A stretch of 64,000 nucleotides of DNA from the NCBI RefSeq assembly GCF_017874715.1, contig NZ_JAGGLR010000015.1:245774-309773 (forward strand), in the 5' to 3' direction. Made by a program: the position numbers and the translations under genes. The DNA is from Streptomyces iranensis (lineage in GTDB: Bacteria > Actinomycetota > Actinomycetes > Streptomycetales > Streptomycetaceae). This document shows positions 24,154 through 32,401 of the stretch, one piece after another (the stretch's first letter is position 1; each line of letters begins with the position of its first letter). Under the pieces are notes generated by a model. It was not told the origin of the DNA, did not search any database, and was given only the letters and a program-made list of their open reading frames with translations.

Positions 24154-25641
24154 ATGGCGGATTCATGGGCCACTCCGAGGGGTGAACCCGGACAGCGGGC
24201 GGGCGGCCCGGCCGGGCCGGGGGCGGATCTCCATCTGGATCTGCCGCGGGGCGGCGGGGCCGGGGTGCGGGACGCGCTCATCCGTGCCCTGCGCGACGCC
24301 GTCCGCGACGGGCGGCTTCCCCCGGGCACCCGGCTGCCGTCCTCCCGCTCACTCGCCGCCGACCTCGGCATCGCCCGGAACACCGTGGCCGACGCCTATG
24401 GGGAGCTGGTGGCCGAGGGCTGGCTGACGGCCCGGCAGGGCTCGGGCACCCGGGTCGCCCGGCGCGTCGTGCCGCCGGAGCCCGCGCCGCCGCGCACGCC
24501 CCCGCCCGCCGCCGTGGCCGCCACCCGGCCCATCTACGATCTGCGGGCCGGTCAGCCCGATGTCTCGGCCTTCCCCCGGTCCGCCTGGCTCTCCGCGGCC
24601 CGGCGCGCCCTGACCGCCGCGCCGAACGAGGCCTTCGGCTACGGCGACCCCGCCGGACGGCCCGAGCTGCGGCGGGTCCTGGCCGACTATCTGGCGCGCG
24701 CCCGCGGGGTGCGGGCCGCGCCGGAACGGATCGTGGTCTGCGCGGGGTTCGTCCAGGGGCTGGCCCTGCTCAGCAGGGTGCGGGCGAAGGCGGGGCACCG
24801 TGAGGTGGGCGTGGAGTCCTACGGGCTCGATGTCCACTGGAACGTGATGCGCGGGGCCGGGCTGCGCACCGTGCCGCTGCCGGTCGATCAGCAGGGCGCG
24901 CGCACGGCGGAGCTGGACCGGTCCGCCGGGCTGCGGACCGTTCTGCTCACCCCGGCGCATCAGTTCCCCACCGGGGTTTCGCTGCACCCCGACCGGCGCG
25001 CCGCCGTGGTCGACTGGGCGTCGCGGGTGGGCGGGCTGGTCCTGGAGGACGACTACGACGGGGAGTTCCGCTATGACCGTCACCCGGTCGGGGCGCTCCA
25101 GGGGCTCGACCCCGAGCATGTGGTGTATCTGGGCACCGCCAGCAAGAGCCTGGCGCCCGCGCTGCGGCTGGCGTGGATGGTGGTGCCGGACCATCTGCTG
25201 GACGACGTCCTGGCGGTCAAGGCAACCGGGGAGTGGCAGTCGGGCGCGCTGGACCAGCTGACGCTCGCGGAGTTCATCGAATCCGGGGCGTACGACCGCC
25301 ATGTGCGTGGCATGCGGATGCGCTATCGGCGGCGCCGCGACCAGTTGGTGACGGCGCTCGCCGAACGCGCCCCGCGGGTGCGGGTCACGGGCATCGCGGC
25401 TGGACTGCACGCGGTGATCCAACTGCCGTCGGGTACCGAGCGGTCCGTGGTGCAGGGCGCGGCCTGGCAGAGCCTCGCCCTGGAAGGGCTGTCCCGCTAC
25501 CGCTATCGCGAGGAGCGGGAGCCGGACAAGCCCGGACCGGGCCCGGACGGGCAGTTGGACGCGCTGGTCTTCGCCTATGGCGCCCCGCCCGACCACGCCT
25601 TCACAGGCGCGCTGGAGGCGCTGTGCCGGGTGCTGCCCTGA
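24154..25641 (+). CDS. MocR/PdxR family regulator (GntR HTH + aminotransferase)
   Basis: A 495-aa two-domain regulator. Residues about 30-105 are a GntR winged helix (LPPGTRLPSSRSLAADLGIA, RNTVADAYGELVAEGWL). The remainder is a fold-type I aminotransferase domain with YGDPAGRPELRRVLADYLAR and the PLP lysine in TASKSLAPALRL. Such proteins bind PLP as a sensor, not as an enzyme. Divergent arrangement with the AhpD-like gene suggests local regulation. ATG 24154 overlaps the ATGG/CCAT repeats in the intergenic region; no strong Shine-Dalgarno is seen, so the transcript may be leaderless. Confidence 0.88.
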   Translation: MADSWATPRGEPGQRAGGPAGPGADLHLDLPRGGGAGVRDALIRALRDAVRDGRLPPGTRLPSSRSLAADLGIARNTVADAYGELVAEGWLTARQGSGTRVARRVVPPEPAPPRTPPPAAVAATRPIYDLRAGQPDVSAFPRSAWLSAARRALTAAPNEAFGYGDPAGRPELRRVLADYLARARGVRAAPERIVVCAGFVQGLALLSRVRAKAGHREVGVESYGLDVHWNVMRGAGLRTVPLPVDQQGARTAELDRSAGLRTVLLTPAHQFPTGVSLHPDRRAAVVDWASRVGGLVLEDDYDGEFRYDRHPVGALQGLDPEHVVYLGTASKSLAPALRLAWMVVPDHLLDDVLAVKATGEWQSGALDQLTLAEFIESGAYDRHVRGMRMRYRRRRDQLVTALAERAPRVRVTGIAAGLHAVIQLPSGTERSVVQGAAWQSLALEGLSRYRYREEREPDKPGPGPDGQLDALVFAYGAPPDHAFTGALEALCRVLP

Positions 25642-25767
25642 CGCCCCACGCGTCGGTCAGACAGTCCCCGCCCAGAGCAATTCCTGCCCTGATTCCTCCA
25701 GTTTCCGCAGGTCATGCGCTGGGCGCTCAGGTCACACGCTGGGCGCCCAGCAAACTCTTCGCACCGC

Positions 25768-26055
25768 CTAGAAAACACGCAGCGTGTACGTGCCCTGCTG
25801 GTTCAACATGCAAGACCACCCGTGAGTGCGCGGGGAACCAAGTGCCGCCAGGAATGTCCCCACTCTTTTACACTCGTCCCTGGTCTTGAAGTTGCCGATA
25901 ACTGACTGCGTCCCGACAGCCGACTGCGTTCCGACGGTCGACTGCGTCCCGGCAACTGACTGCGTGTGCTGGGCGGATGCCGAAGCCGTACCCGCACCCG
26001 CCATTCCGATCGCTGCCACACACCCGAGCGTGACCAAAGCCTTACGAAGCATCAT
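25768..26055 (-). CDS. Small secreted protein with GTQS repeats
   Basis: A 95-aa protein. The signal peptide MMLRKALVTLGCVAAIGMAG is followed by a likely cleavage after ASASA. Then come tandem GTQS(V/T/A) repeats and a 40-residue tail with two Cys (DECKRVG, WSCMLNQQG), probably disulfide-bonded. The start at 26055 has AAGGGG about eight bases upstream; ATG 26052 is the next codon. Function is not recognised. It is divergent from the LysR gene, which may control it. Confidence 0.7.
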   Translation of the reverse strand: MMLRKALVTLGCVAAIGMAGAGTASASAQHTQSVAGTQSTVGTQSAVGTQSVIGNFKTRDECKRVGTFLAALGSPRTHGWSCMLNQQGTYTLRVF

Positions 26056-26124
26056 ATACAGCCCCTTAGCAAGTAGTTTCCGTTGATAGCGATGGCCGCT
26101 ATCCGCAAAGCAGGACATCACGAA

Positions 26125-26138
26125 GATCCATCTGGATC
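26125..26138. promoter_or_regulatory. Interrupted palindrome between secreted-protein gene and lysR
   Basis: GATCCA-TC-TGGATC, perfect 6+6, lies in the 160-base divergent intergenic region. It is a candidate LysR operator. Confidence 0.4.
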
Positions 26139-26215
26139 ATCAGTCAAAATTGTTCTGTCCGATGCGCCCGCCCGGCTGCGCGCCGATGCCTGCCTGGCTG
26201 TTCCGTGGAGATTCG

Positions 26216-27088
26216 ATGGAGATCCGCTCACTGCGTTATGTGGTGACCCTGGCCGAGGAACTGCATTTCGGGCGGGCGGCCGAGCGGCATCACATCTCGC
26301 AGCAGCCCTTCGGGCAGTACATCCGGCGTCTCGAGCGCGAGGTAGGCGCTTCGCTGTTCGAGCGGACCAGTCGGCGGGTGACCCTGACCCCGACGGGTGT
26401 GTGGTTCGTGGCCGAGGCCCGGGTACTGCTCGAGGCGGTGGGCCAGCTCGCCGAGCGCGCCAGGTCCGAGGGCGCCGGACGGGACGAGCGGACGCTGCGC
26501 CTCGGGGTGCTCGGATTCGGAGCGGGGCAGAGGTGGGATGATCTGCGTGCGGCGCTGACCGCTCAGGTGCCCGGGTTACGCATCGAGTACGTCGACCTGG
26601 ACTGGTCCACGCAATATCGCTCCGTGCTCGACCACACCGTGGACGCCGGGATCATGTGGCACGCCGGTTCGGTGGACGGCTTGCGGTCCGACGTCGTCCT
26701 GTCGTCACCCCGGGTCGCGGTGGTGCCCGCCCGGTCGCAGCTTGCCGACGCCACGTTTCTGACCATGGACGAGGTCGCCGACGGGCCATGGCTGGCGACT
26801 CCACGCCTGAGCCCGGCCTTGCATGAATGGCTCGGGCCCGCTGCCGAGCCGGGGCCGAACGCACCGGTCGTCCGTCAGCCGGCCGCCATCCCGACCGCCG
26901 TCGCCACCAGCGGATACATCTCGCTGCACGCGGAGGTGGCACGCGACTTCTATCCGCGCCCCGATGTGCGGTTCGTTCCCCTGGAGGGAGCGGCCCCGGA
27001 GATCGCCGTCATCACACGAGCCGATGACGAGCGGCCGACCATCACCGCCCTCCGTCGAGCGGCGCGCTTCGCGGAAGCGCGAGGTTAA
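26216..27088 (+). CDS. LysR family transcriptional regulator with a TTA codon
   Basis: A 290-aa regulator. The winged HTH is at about 1-60 (LRYVVTLAEELHFGRAAERH, ISQQPFGQYIRRLEREVG). A co-inducer-binding domain follows from about 90. ATG 26216 is set by GGAG five bases upstream and by MEIRSLRYVVTL, the usual LysR start. It contains one TTA leucine codon (26576-26578), so expression should depend on bldA. It is divergent from the small secreted repeat protein. The ligand is unknown. Confidence 0.88.
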   Translation: MEIRSLRYVVTLAEELHFGRAAERHHISQQPFGQYIRRLEREVGASLFERTSRRVTLTPTGVWFVAEARVLLEAVGQLAERARSEGAGRDERTLRLGVLGFGAGQRWDDLRAALTAQVPGLRIEYVDLDWSTQYRSVLDHTVDAGIMWHAGSVDGLRSDVVLSSPRVAVVPARSQLADATFLTMDEVADGPWLATPRLSPALHEWLGPAAEPGPNAPVVRQPAAIPTAVATSGYISLHAEVARDFYPRPDVRFVPLEGAAPEIAVITRADDERPTITALRRAARFAEARG

Positions 27089-27205
27089 GGTGAGCGGTCA
27101 CGGCCTCGGGCGGGACGAGGGTCGCGAACGGGACGAGGGCCGCGGGCGGGACGACTGCCTCGGAGGAGATCACGGCCTCGGGGGAGAGGAACGGGGGAGA
27201 CGGGG

Positions 27206-27556
27206 ATGGAGCGGAAGACGACGCGGCGGCTGCGGTCGAGCACGGTGATCCTGGGCGGTATGGGCGCGCTGGCGGCGGCGCTCACCTCCTGTGGTTCGGA
27301 ACCGGACAAGCGCTGTGTGGACCGGGACAGCTATGACGCGGTGAACGGCTATCGGATCGTCGACTCCAGTGCCTGCAAGGGCTCTTCGTCCACCACGGGC
27401 GGCAAGGGCAAGAAGAGCCGGGGCACATCGGGCGTCGACGGCGAGTGGTACTACGACTCCGACGTCAGCGGCCGCTGGGCGGACTACGGCACCTTCGACA
27501 AGAGCAAGGCGGCCGACCGGGGCGGCTTCGGCTGCTCGGGCTCCAGCGGCGGCTGA
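27206..27556 (+). CDS. Small lipoprotein, YgiB-like partner
   Basis: A 116-aa putative lipoprotein. A basic N-terminus and hydrophobic stretch end in LTSC (Cys29, lipobox). The mature part has CVDRDSYDAV and GYRIVDSSAC, then a Ser/Gly/Lys-rich stretch and a C-terminal GGFGCSGSSGG. The gene ends 15 bases before a glutathionylspermidine-synthase-like gene. The pairing and the Gly-rich end recall the E. coli ygiB-ygiC pair (DUF1190 plus YgiC); I infer homology of arrangement, not proven homology of sequence. Confidence 0.7.
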   Translation: MERKTTRRLRSSTVILGGMGALAAALTSCGSEPDKRCVDRDSYDAVNGYRIVDSSACKGSSSTTGGKGKKSRGTSGVDGEWYYDSDVSGRWADYGTFDKSKAADRGGFGCSGSSGG

Positions 27557-27571
27557 GCGGGCCGCCCCACG

Positions 27572-28759
27572 ATGAAGCGCCACACCATCGACCCCCGCCC
27601 CGACTGGCAGTCCACGGTCGAGGAGCAGGGAGTCATCTATCCGCTGACCCGCTACCCGGACGGCTCGCTGCGCCCCTACTGGGACGAGAGCGCCTACTAC
27701 GCGTTCTCGCTGCCCGAGGTCGAGGCGCTGGAGGAGGTCGTCGAGGAGCTGCACCGGATGTCGCTGGCGGCGGCCGCCCATATCGTCGAGACCGGCCGCT
27801 TCGCCGACCTCGGCATCGACGATCCGCGGCTGGCCGGGCTGATCGCCGAGTCCTGGCACCGCCGGGCCGAACAGCCCAGCGTCTACGGCCGGTTCGACCT
27901 GCGCCACGACGGTGAGTCGGGCCCGGCGAAGCTGCTGGAGTACAACGCCGACACACCCACCTCGCTGGTGGAGGCGGCCAGCGCGCAGTGGTTCTGGATG
28001 GAGGACCGCTTCCCGGGCGCCGACCAGTGGAACTCCCTCCATGAACGGCTGGTGGACGCCTGGCGCACCCAGGCGGCGCTGCTGCCGCCGGGGACGCCCC
28101 TGTACTTCGCCCATTCGGCCGGGGACGAACTGGGCGAGGACCTGATGACGGTGGCCTACCTCCGCGAGACGGCCGAGCAGGCCGGGCTGAGGACCGAGGC
28201 GATCTCCATGGAGGACATCGGCTGGGAACGGCTGTCGGGCCGCTTCGTCGACAAGCGGTTCGGCTTCATCCGGAGCTGCTTCAAGCTCTACCCCTGGGAG
28301 TGGCTGGCCACCGACCGGTTCGGCCCGCATGTGCTGGACACGCTGGACAACGGGGGCGGCACCGGATCCACCCTGTGGATCGAACCGGCCTGGAAGATGC
28401 TGCTGTCCAACAAGGCGCTGCTGGCCGTGTTGTGGGAGCTCTTCCCGGGCCACCCCCATCTGCTGCCCGCCTACCTCGACGGCCCCCGGGAACTGGCCCG
28501 CACCACCGGCTATGTGGCCAAACCGCTGCTGGGCCGCGAGGGTGCGGGGGTCACCGTGCATCCGCCGGGCGAGGAGCCCGTCGTGCGCGATGAGCCGTGC
28601 TGCTACCAGGAACTGGCGCCGCTGCCCGACTTCGACGGCAACCGCGTGGTGCTCGGCACCTGGGTGGTCGAGGGCGAGTCGGCGGGGCTCGGCATCCGCG
28701 AGTCGGCGGGGCTGGTGACGGATGAGTACGCGCGCTTCATCCCGCACGTCATCCGCTGA
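27572..28759 (+). CDS. Glutathionylspermidine synthase family protein
   Basis: A 395-aa ATP-grasp enzyme of the glutathionylspermidine synthase / YgiC family, which joins peptides to polyamines or related amines. Landmarks are EEQGVIYPLTRYPDGSLRPY, GRFDLRHDGESGPAKLLEYN (ATP-grasp start), EYNADTPTSLVEAA, WIEPAWKMLLSNKALL and VAKPLLGREGAGV. Streptomyces make mycothiol rather than glutathione, so the real substrate is unlikely to be glutathione. ATG 27572 follows GAGCGGGCC only weakly; coupling to the lipoprotein is likely. Confidence 0.88.
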   Translation: MKRHTIDPRPDWQSTVEEQGVIYPLTRYPDGSLRPYWDESAYYAFSLPEVEALEEVVEELHRMSLAAAAHIVETGRFADLGIDDPRLAGLIAESWHRRAEQPSVYGRFDLRHDGESGPAKLLEYNADTPTSLVEAASAQWFWMEDRFPGADQWNSLHERLVDAWRTQAALLPPGTPLYFAHSAGDELGEDLMTVAYLRETAEQAGLRTEAISMEDIGWERLSGRFVDKRFGFIRSCFKLYPWEWLATDRFGPHVLDTLDNGGGTGSTLWIEPAWKMLLSNKALLAVLWELFPGHPHLLPAYLDGPRELARTTGYVAKPLLGREGAGVTVHPPGEEPVVRDEPCCYQELAPLPDFDGNRVVLGTWVVEGESAGLGIRESAGLVTDEYARFIPHVIR

Positions 28760-28770
28760 GCGAGACCGGG

Positions 28771-29991
28771 TCATTCGGCCAGCACCGCCCTCAGCTGATC
28801 CAGCCCCCACTCCAGATCCTCCTCGCTGATCACCAGGGGCGGGGCGATCCGGATCGTGGCGCCATGGGTGTCCTTGACCAGCACTCCGCGGTCCATCAGC
28901 CGCTCGGAGATCTGCCGCCCGGTGCCTCGCGACGGATCGATGTCCACCCCCGCCCACAGCCCCCGGCCGCGCACCTCCTGGACCCCCCTTCCCAGCAGCA
29001 GCCCCAGCTCGCGGTGGAGCAGCTCGCCCAGCGTGGCCGAGTGCCGCTGGAACTCCCCGGTCCGCACCATGGCGATGACCTCCAGGGCGACCGCGCAGGC
29101 GAGCGGGGAGCCGCCGAAGGTGGAGCCGTGCTCCCCGGGGCGGTGCACCCCGAGAACCTCGCGGGAGGACACCACCGCCGACACCGGCACCACCCCGCCG
29201 CCCAGCGCCTTGCCCAGCACATAGACATCGGGGACCACGCCCTCGTGCTCACAGGCGAAGGTGGTGCCGGTGCGGCCGAGGCCCGACTGGATCTCATCGG
29301 CGATGAACAGCACATTCCGCTCCCGGGTCAGCTCCCGGACCCCGGCCAGATAGCCGGGCGGCGGCACCACCACCCCCGCCTCGCCCTGGACCGGCTCCAG
29401 CAGCACCGCGACCGTCTCCTCGGGCGCGGCGTCCAGCGTCGCCGCCATCGCCGCCAGATCCCCGTACGGCACGATCGAGAAACCCGGGGTGAAGGGGCCG
29501 TGGTCGGCACGGGCCTCGGGATCGGTGGAGAAGCTGATGAGGGTGGTCGTCCGGCCGTGGAAGTTGTTCCCGGCGGCGATGATCCTGGCCCGGCCGTCCG
29601 GGACGCCCTTGATCCGATAGCCCCATTTGCGGGCGGTCTTGACGGCCGTCTCCATCGCCTCCGCGCCCGTGTTCATGGGCAGCACCATCTCCATGCCGCA
29701 CAGCTCGGCCAGCTCGGAGCAGAAGGTGCCGAAGCGGTCGTGGTGGAAGGCGCGGGAGGTGAGGGTGACCCGGTCCAGCTGGGCCTTGGCGGCCTCGATC
29801 AGCCGGCGGTTGCGATGCCCGAAGTTGAGCGCCGAGTATCCGGCGAGCAGATCGAGATAGCGGCGGCCCTCGACATCGGTCATCCAGGCGCCTTCGGCGG
29901 ACGCGACGACGACCGGCAGCGGATGGTAGTTGTGCGCGCCATGGGCCTCGGCGGCGGCGATGGCCCGCTCCGCGGAGCGTCCCGGTCCCAT
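28771..29991 (-). CDS. rocD: Ornithine--oxo-acid transaminase
   Basis: Converts ornithine and 2-oxoglutarate to glutamate semialdehyde and glutamate (arginine catabolism, proline link). The 406-aa class III aminotransferase has NTGAEAMETAVKTARKWGY, GNNFHGRTTT, LLEPVQGEAGVVVP, FIADEIQSGLGRTG (PLP Asp) and VLGKALGGGVVPVSA (Schiff-base Lys). The start at 29991 is unambiguous: AAGGAGG sits five bases upstream. It is convergent with the ATP-grasp gene (11 bases apart) and divergent from the glyA riboswitch region. Confidence 0.93.
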   Translation of the reverse strand: MGPGRSAERAIAAAEAHGAHNYHPLPVVVASAEGAWMTDVEGRRYLDLLAGYSALNFGHRNRRLIEAAKAQLDRVTLTSRAFHHDRFGTFCSELAELCGMEMVLPMNTGAEAMETAVKTARKWGYRIKGVPDGRARIIAAGNNFHGRTTTLISFSTDPEARADHGPFTPGFSIVPYGDLAAMAATLDAAPEETVAVLLEPVQGEAGVVVPPPGYLAGVRELTRERNVLFIADEIQSGLGRTGTTFACEHEGVVPDVYVLGKALGGGVVPVSAVVSSREVLGVHRPGEHGSTFGGSPLACAVALEVIAMVRTGEFQRHSATLGELLHRELGLLLGRGVQEVRGRGLWAGVDIDPSRGTGRQISERLMDRGVLVKDTHGATIRIAPPLVISEEDLEWGLDQLRAVLAE

Positions 29992-30022
29992 CTTGTCCTC
30001 CTTGTCTCATTAGCTAGAGTGG

Positions 30023-30118
30023 GGGTGCGCACCGTGACTGGCGAGCCGAGCGTGGAACCGACCACGAGGAAGCGATGCGCGGCCACAGCGCCACGAGGTG
30101 CCGCCCGCCTGGGCACCC
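30023..30118 (+). promoter_or_regulatory. ZTP (pfl) riboswitch upstream of glyA
   Basis: The leader contains the conserved pfl/ZTP elements in order: CCGTGACTGGCG (30032-30043), a variable hairpin (CGTGG/CCACG), GGAAGCG (30068-30074), and after a linker CCGCCTGGGCAC (about 30104-30115). ZTP riboswitches sense ZMP/ZTP, a sign of 10-formyl-THF shortage, and typically turn on glyA, folD or purH. The switch ends about 35 bases before the GGAGG of glyA, so control may be at termination or at the RBS. Confidence 0.88.
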
Positions 30119-30160
30119 CGGGACACGACCGGACCGTCGCCGATCGCCCCGGAGGACTCG

Positions 30161-31432
30161 ATGAGCCTGCCCCTGTCCCACCCCGCCCTTCTCGCCGCCG
30201 ACCCCGAACTCGCCTCCCTCGTCGGCTCCGAGGAGCTGCTGCAGTCCGAGACCCTGCGCCTGATCCCGAGCGAGAACTATGTCTCCGCCGCCGTCCTGGA
30301 GGCCTCCGGGACGGTGCTGCAGAACAAGTACAGCGAGGGCTACGCGGGCCGCCGCTACTACGAGGGTCAGCAGGTCATCGACCAGGTGGAGACCCTGGCG
30401 ATCAACCGGGCCAAGGCCGTCTTCGGCGCCGAGCACGCCAATGTCCAGCCCTACTCCGGCTCGCCCGCCAACCTCGCGGTCTATCTGGCCTTCGCCCGGC
30501 CCGGTGACACCGTGATGGGCATGTCACTGCCCATGGGTGGTCATCTCACCCACGGCTGGGGCGTCTCCGCCACCGGCACCTGGTTCCGCGGTGTCCAGTA
30601 CGGCGTGCGGCAGGACACCGGCGTGATCGACTTCGACCAGGTGCGCGGGCTGGCCCGCAAGGAGCGGCCCAAGCTGATCTTCTGCGGTGGCACGGCGGTG
30701 CCCCGCACGATCGACTTCGCCGCCTTCGCGGAGATCGCCCGCGAGGTGGACGCGGTGCTCGTGGCCGATATCGCGCATATCGCCGGTCTGATCGCGGGCG
30801 GCGCCCACCCCTCGCCCGTCCCGTACGCCGATGTCATCTCCACCACCACCCATAAGACGCTCCGGGGTCCGCGCGGCGCGATGCTGATGTCGCGCGAGAC
30901 CCATGCCAAGGCCATCGACAAGGCCGTCTTCCCCGGGCTCCAGGGCGGCCCGCACAACCAGACCACCGCCGCCATCGCGGTGGCCCTGCACGAGGCCGCC
31001 CAGCCCGCCTTCCGTGACTACGCCCGAGCCGTGGTCGCCAACGCCAAGGCGCTCGCCGGGGAACTGCTCGCCCGCGGCTTCGACCTGGTCTCCGGCGGCA
31101 CCGACAACCATCTGATCCTGATGGACCTGACGCCCAAGGAGGTGCCGGGCAAGGTCGCGGCCAAGGCCCTGGACCAGGCCGGGATCGTGGTGAACTACAA
31201 CACCGTCCCGTACGACCCGCGCAAGCCCTTCGACCCCTCCGGTATCCGGATCGGCACCCCCTCCCTCACCTCGCGAGGTCTGACCACCGAGCACATGCCC
31301 GCGGTGGCCGACTGGATCGACCGCGGGGTGACCGCCGCGAAGAGCGGTGACGAGGGTGCCCTCACCAAGATCAGGGCCGAGGTGTCCGAGCTGATGGCGG
31401 CCTACCCGGCGCCCGGTCTGCCGACCGGCTGA
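30161..31432 (+). CDS. glyA: Serine hydroxymethyltransferase
   Basis: Interconverts serine plus THF and glycine plus 5,10-methylene-THF, supplying one-carbon units to folD and the purine pathway. The 423-aa protein has LIPSENYVS, YSEGYAGRRYYEGQQVID, NVQPYSGSPANLAVYLA and the PLP lysine in STTTHKTLRGPRG. ATG 30161 has GGAGG five bases upstream. A ZTP riboswitch precedes it and a hairpin follows. Streptomyces commonly carry more than one glyA; this copy is the riboswitch-regulated one. Confidence 0.96.
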   Translation: MSLPLSHPALLAADPELASLVGSEELLQSETLRLIPSENYVSAAVLEASGTVLQNKYSEGYAGRRYYEGQQVIDQVETLAINRAKAVFGAEHANVQPYSGSPANLAVYLAFARPGDTVMGMSLPMGGHLTHGWGVSATGTWFRGVQYGVRQDTGVIDFDQVRGLARKERPKLIFCGGTAVPRTIDFAAFAEIAREVDAVLVADIAHIAGLIAGGAHPSPVPYADVISTTTHKTLRGPRGAMLMSRETHAKAIDKAVFPGLQGGPHNQTTAAIAVALHEAAQPAFRDYARAVVANAKALAGELLARGFDLVSGGTDNHLILMDLTPKEVPGKVAAKALDQAGIVVNYNTVPYDPRKPFDPSGIRIGTPSLTSRGLTTEHMPAVADWIDRGVTAAKSGDEGALTKIRAEVSELMAAYPAPGLPTG

Positions 31433-31736
31433 CCTCCGGCGCGGGGCCCTGCCCGGCCTCCAGGCCGGGCAGGGGCCGCCACCACTGCTCCTCCAGGATC
31501 CGGTCGTCGTCGGCCACCGGCACCGGCAGGCCCACGATCCGGGCGAGCACCCGCTCGACCAGCGTCTCCCCGCCCGCCGGCGGGACGCCGTCCGCCGCCG
31601 CCCCCGAGGGCGCGCCGTCCTCCGGCTCCACGCCGCCCGCTTGCGACACGCCGTGCCGCGACGGTCCGCCGGACGGCGGTATCCCCGGCCCCCGCCCGAG
31701 CGCCCGCAGCTCTCCGGGCAGCCCTTCCTCGGCCAT
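31371..31736 (-). pseudogene. Truncated anti-sigma-like reading frame
   Basis: A 121-aa frame beginning MAEEGLPGELRALGRG with a good GGGAGG/AAGGAG upstream at the end of the ECF sigma core. The N-terminal LPxELRALG and ETLVERVLARIVGLPVPV segments resemble the cytoplasmic part of membrane anti-sigma proteins encoded after such sigmas. The expected transmembrane helix and exported domain are missing. The frame runs on into the glyA terminator and the end of glyA on the opposite strand. I read this as a 3'-truncated remnant. Confidence 0.5.
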
Positions 31737-32355
31737 CTCCTTCGCCTCCCCACTCCATCTCATCGGCCGTCTCCCTCTCGGTCTCCGACATCTCCGACGG
31801 CCCCAGCAGCCGCTCCAGCCGTCTCAGGGCGCGGCTCAGCCGCGATTTCACCGTGCCGCGCGGCCAGCCCAGCGCCTCCGCGGTCTCCGCCTCGTCCAGA
31901 TCCAGCAGATAGCGGTAGATCACCACTCGCCGCTGCGGCTCGCTCAGCTCCTCCAGCGCGGCCAGCAGCCGTGCCCGCCGCTCGCCCGCCAGCGCCACGG
32001 CCGCCGGATCGGCCGACTCCGGTATCACCGGCTCGGCTCCGGCCAGCAGCGCCCCCTCCCGGTCCGCCGCCGTGCGCCTCCGGCGCGCCGAGCGCACCGC
32101 GTTACTCGTCTCATGGGCGACGATCCGCAGCAGCCAGGGCCGGAACGCCGCCTCGCTCTGGAACCGCCCGAGCGCGAGATACGCCTTCACAAAGGCGTCC
32201 TGCACCACATCCTCGGCATCCGCGCCCGCCCCGAGCAGCCGGGCGGTGCGGTGCGCGATCGGCGCATGAGCCCGCACCAGCTCGGCGTACGCCTCGGCGT
32301 CGCCGGCCCGCACTCGCGCGATGATCTGTGCTTCACCAGTCCTCACACATCTCAT
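31402..32355 (-). CDS. ECF sigma-70 family factor with run-on C-terminus
   Basis: The sigma core covers about residues 1-190. Region 2 is around EAYAELVRAHAPIAHRTARL, DAEDVVQDAFVKAYLALGRF and FRPWLLRIVAHETSNAVRS. Region 4 is ELSEPQRRVVIYRYLLDLD and GWPRGTVKSRLSRALRRLER. After SEMSETERETADEMEW the open frame continues about 120 residues of Arg/Gly/Ala-only sequence to 31402. That tail overlaps the anti-sigma-like frame and looks non-coding, so the true stop was probably lost with the deletion. ATG 32355 lacks a good RBS; GTG 32346 is possible. Confidence 0.75.
   Translation of the reverse strand: MRCVRTGEAQIIARVRAGDAEAYAELVRAHAPIAHRTARLLGAGADAEDVVQDAFVKAYLALGRFQSEAAFRPWLLRIVAHETSNAVRSARRRRTAADREGALLAGAEPVIPESADPAAVALAGERRARLLAALEELSEPQRRVVIYRYLLDLDEAETAEALGWPRGTVKSRLSRALRRLERLLGPSEMSETERETADEMEWGGEGDGRGRAARRAAGARAGAGDTAVRRTVAARRVASGRRGAGGRRALGGGGGRRPAGGRGDAGRAGARPDRGPAGAGGRRRPDPGGAVVAAPARPGGRAGPRAGGQPVGRPGAG
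31447..31474 (+). terminator. Terminator of glyA
   Basis: An 11-bp perfect stem (31447-31457 with 31464-31474) with a six-base loop, 15 bases after the glyA stop. Confidence 0.75.
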
Positions 32356-32401
32356 ACACCGGCGGACGGAGTCTGGTTCCACACCTGAGAGAATGGGTGC
32401 C

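Noticed and set aside
27170..28957. Minus-strand frame opposite the ATP-grasp gene
   Set aside because: Shadow frame; codon position bias favours the plus strand.
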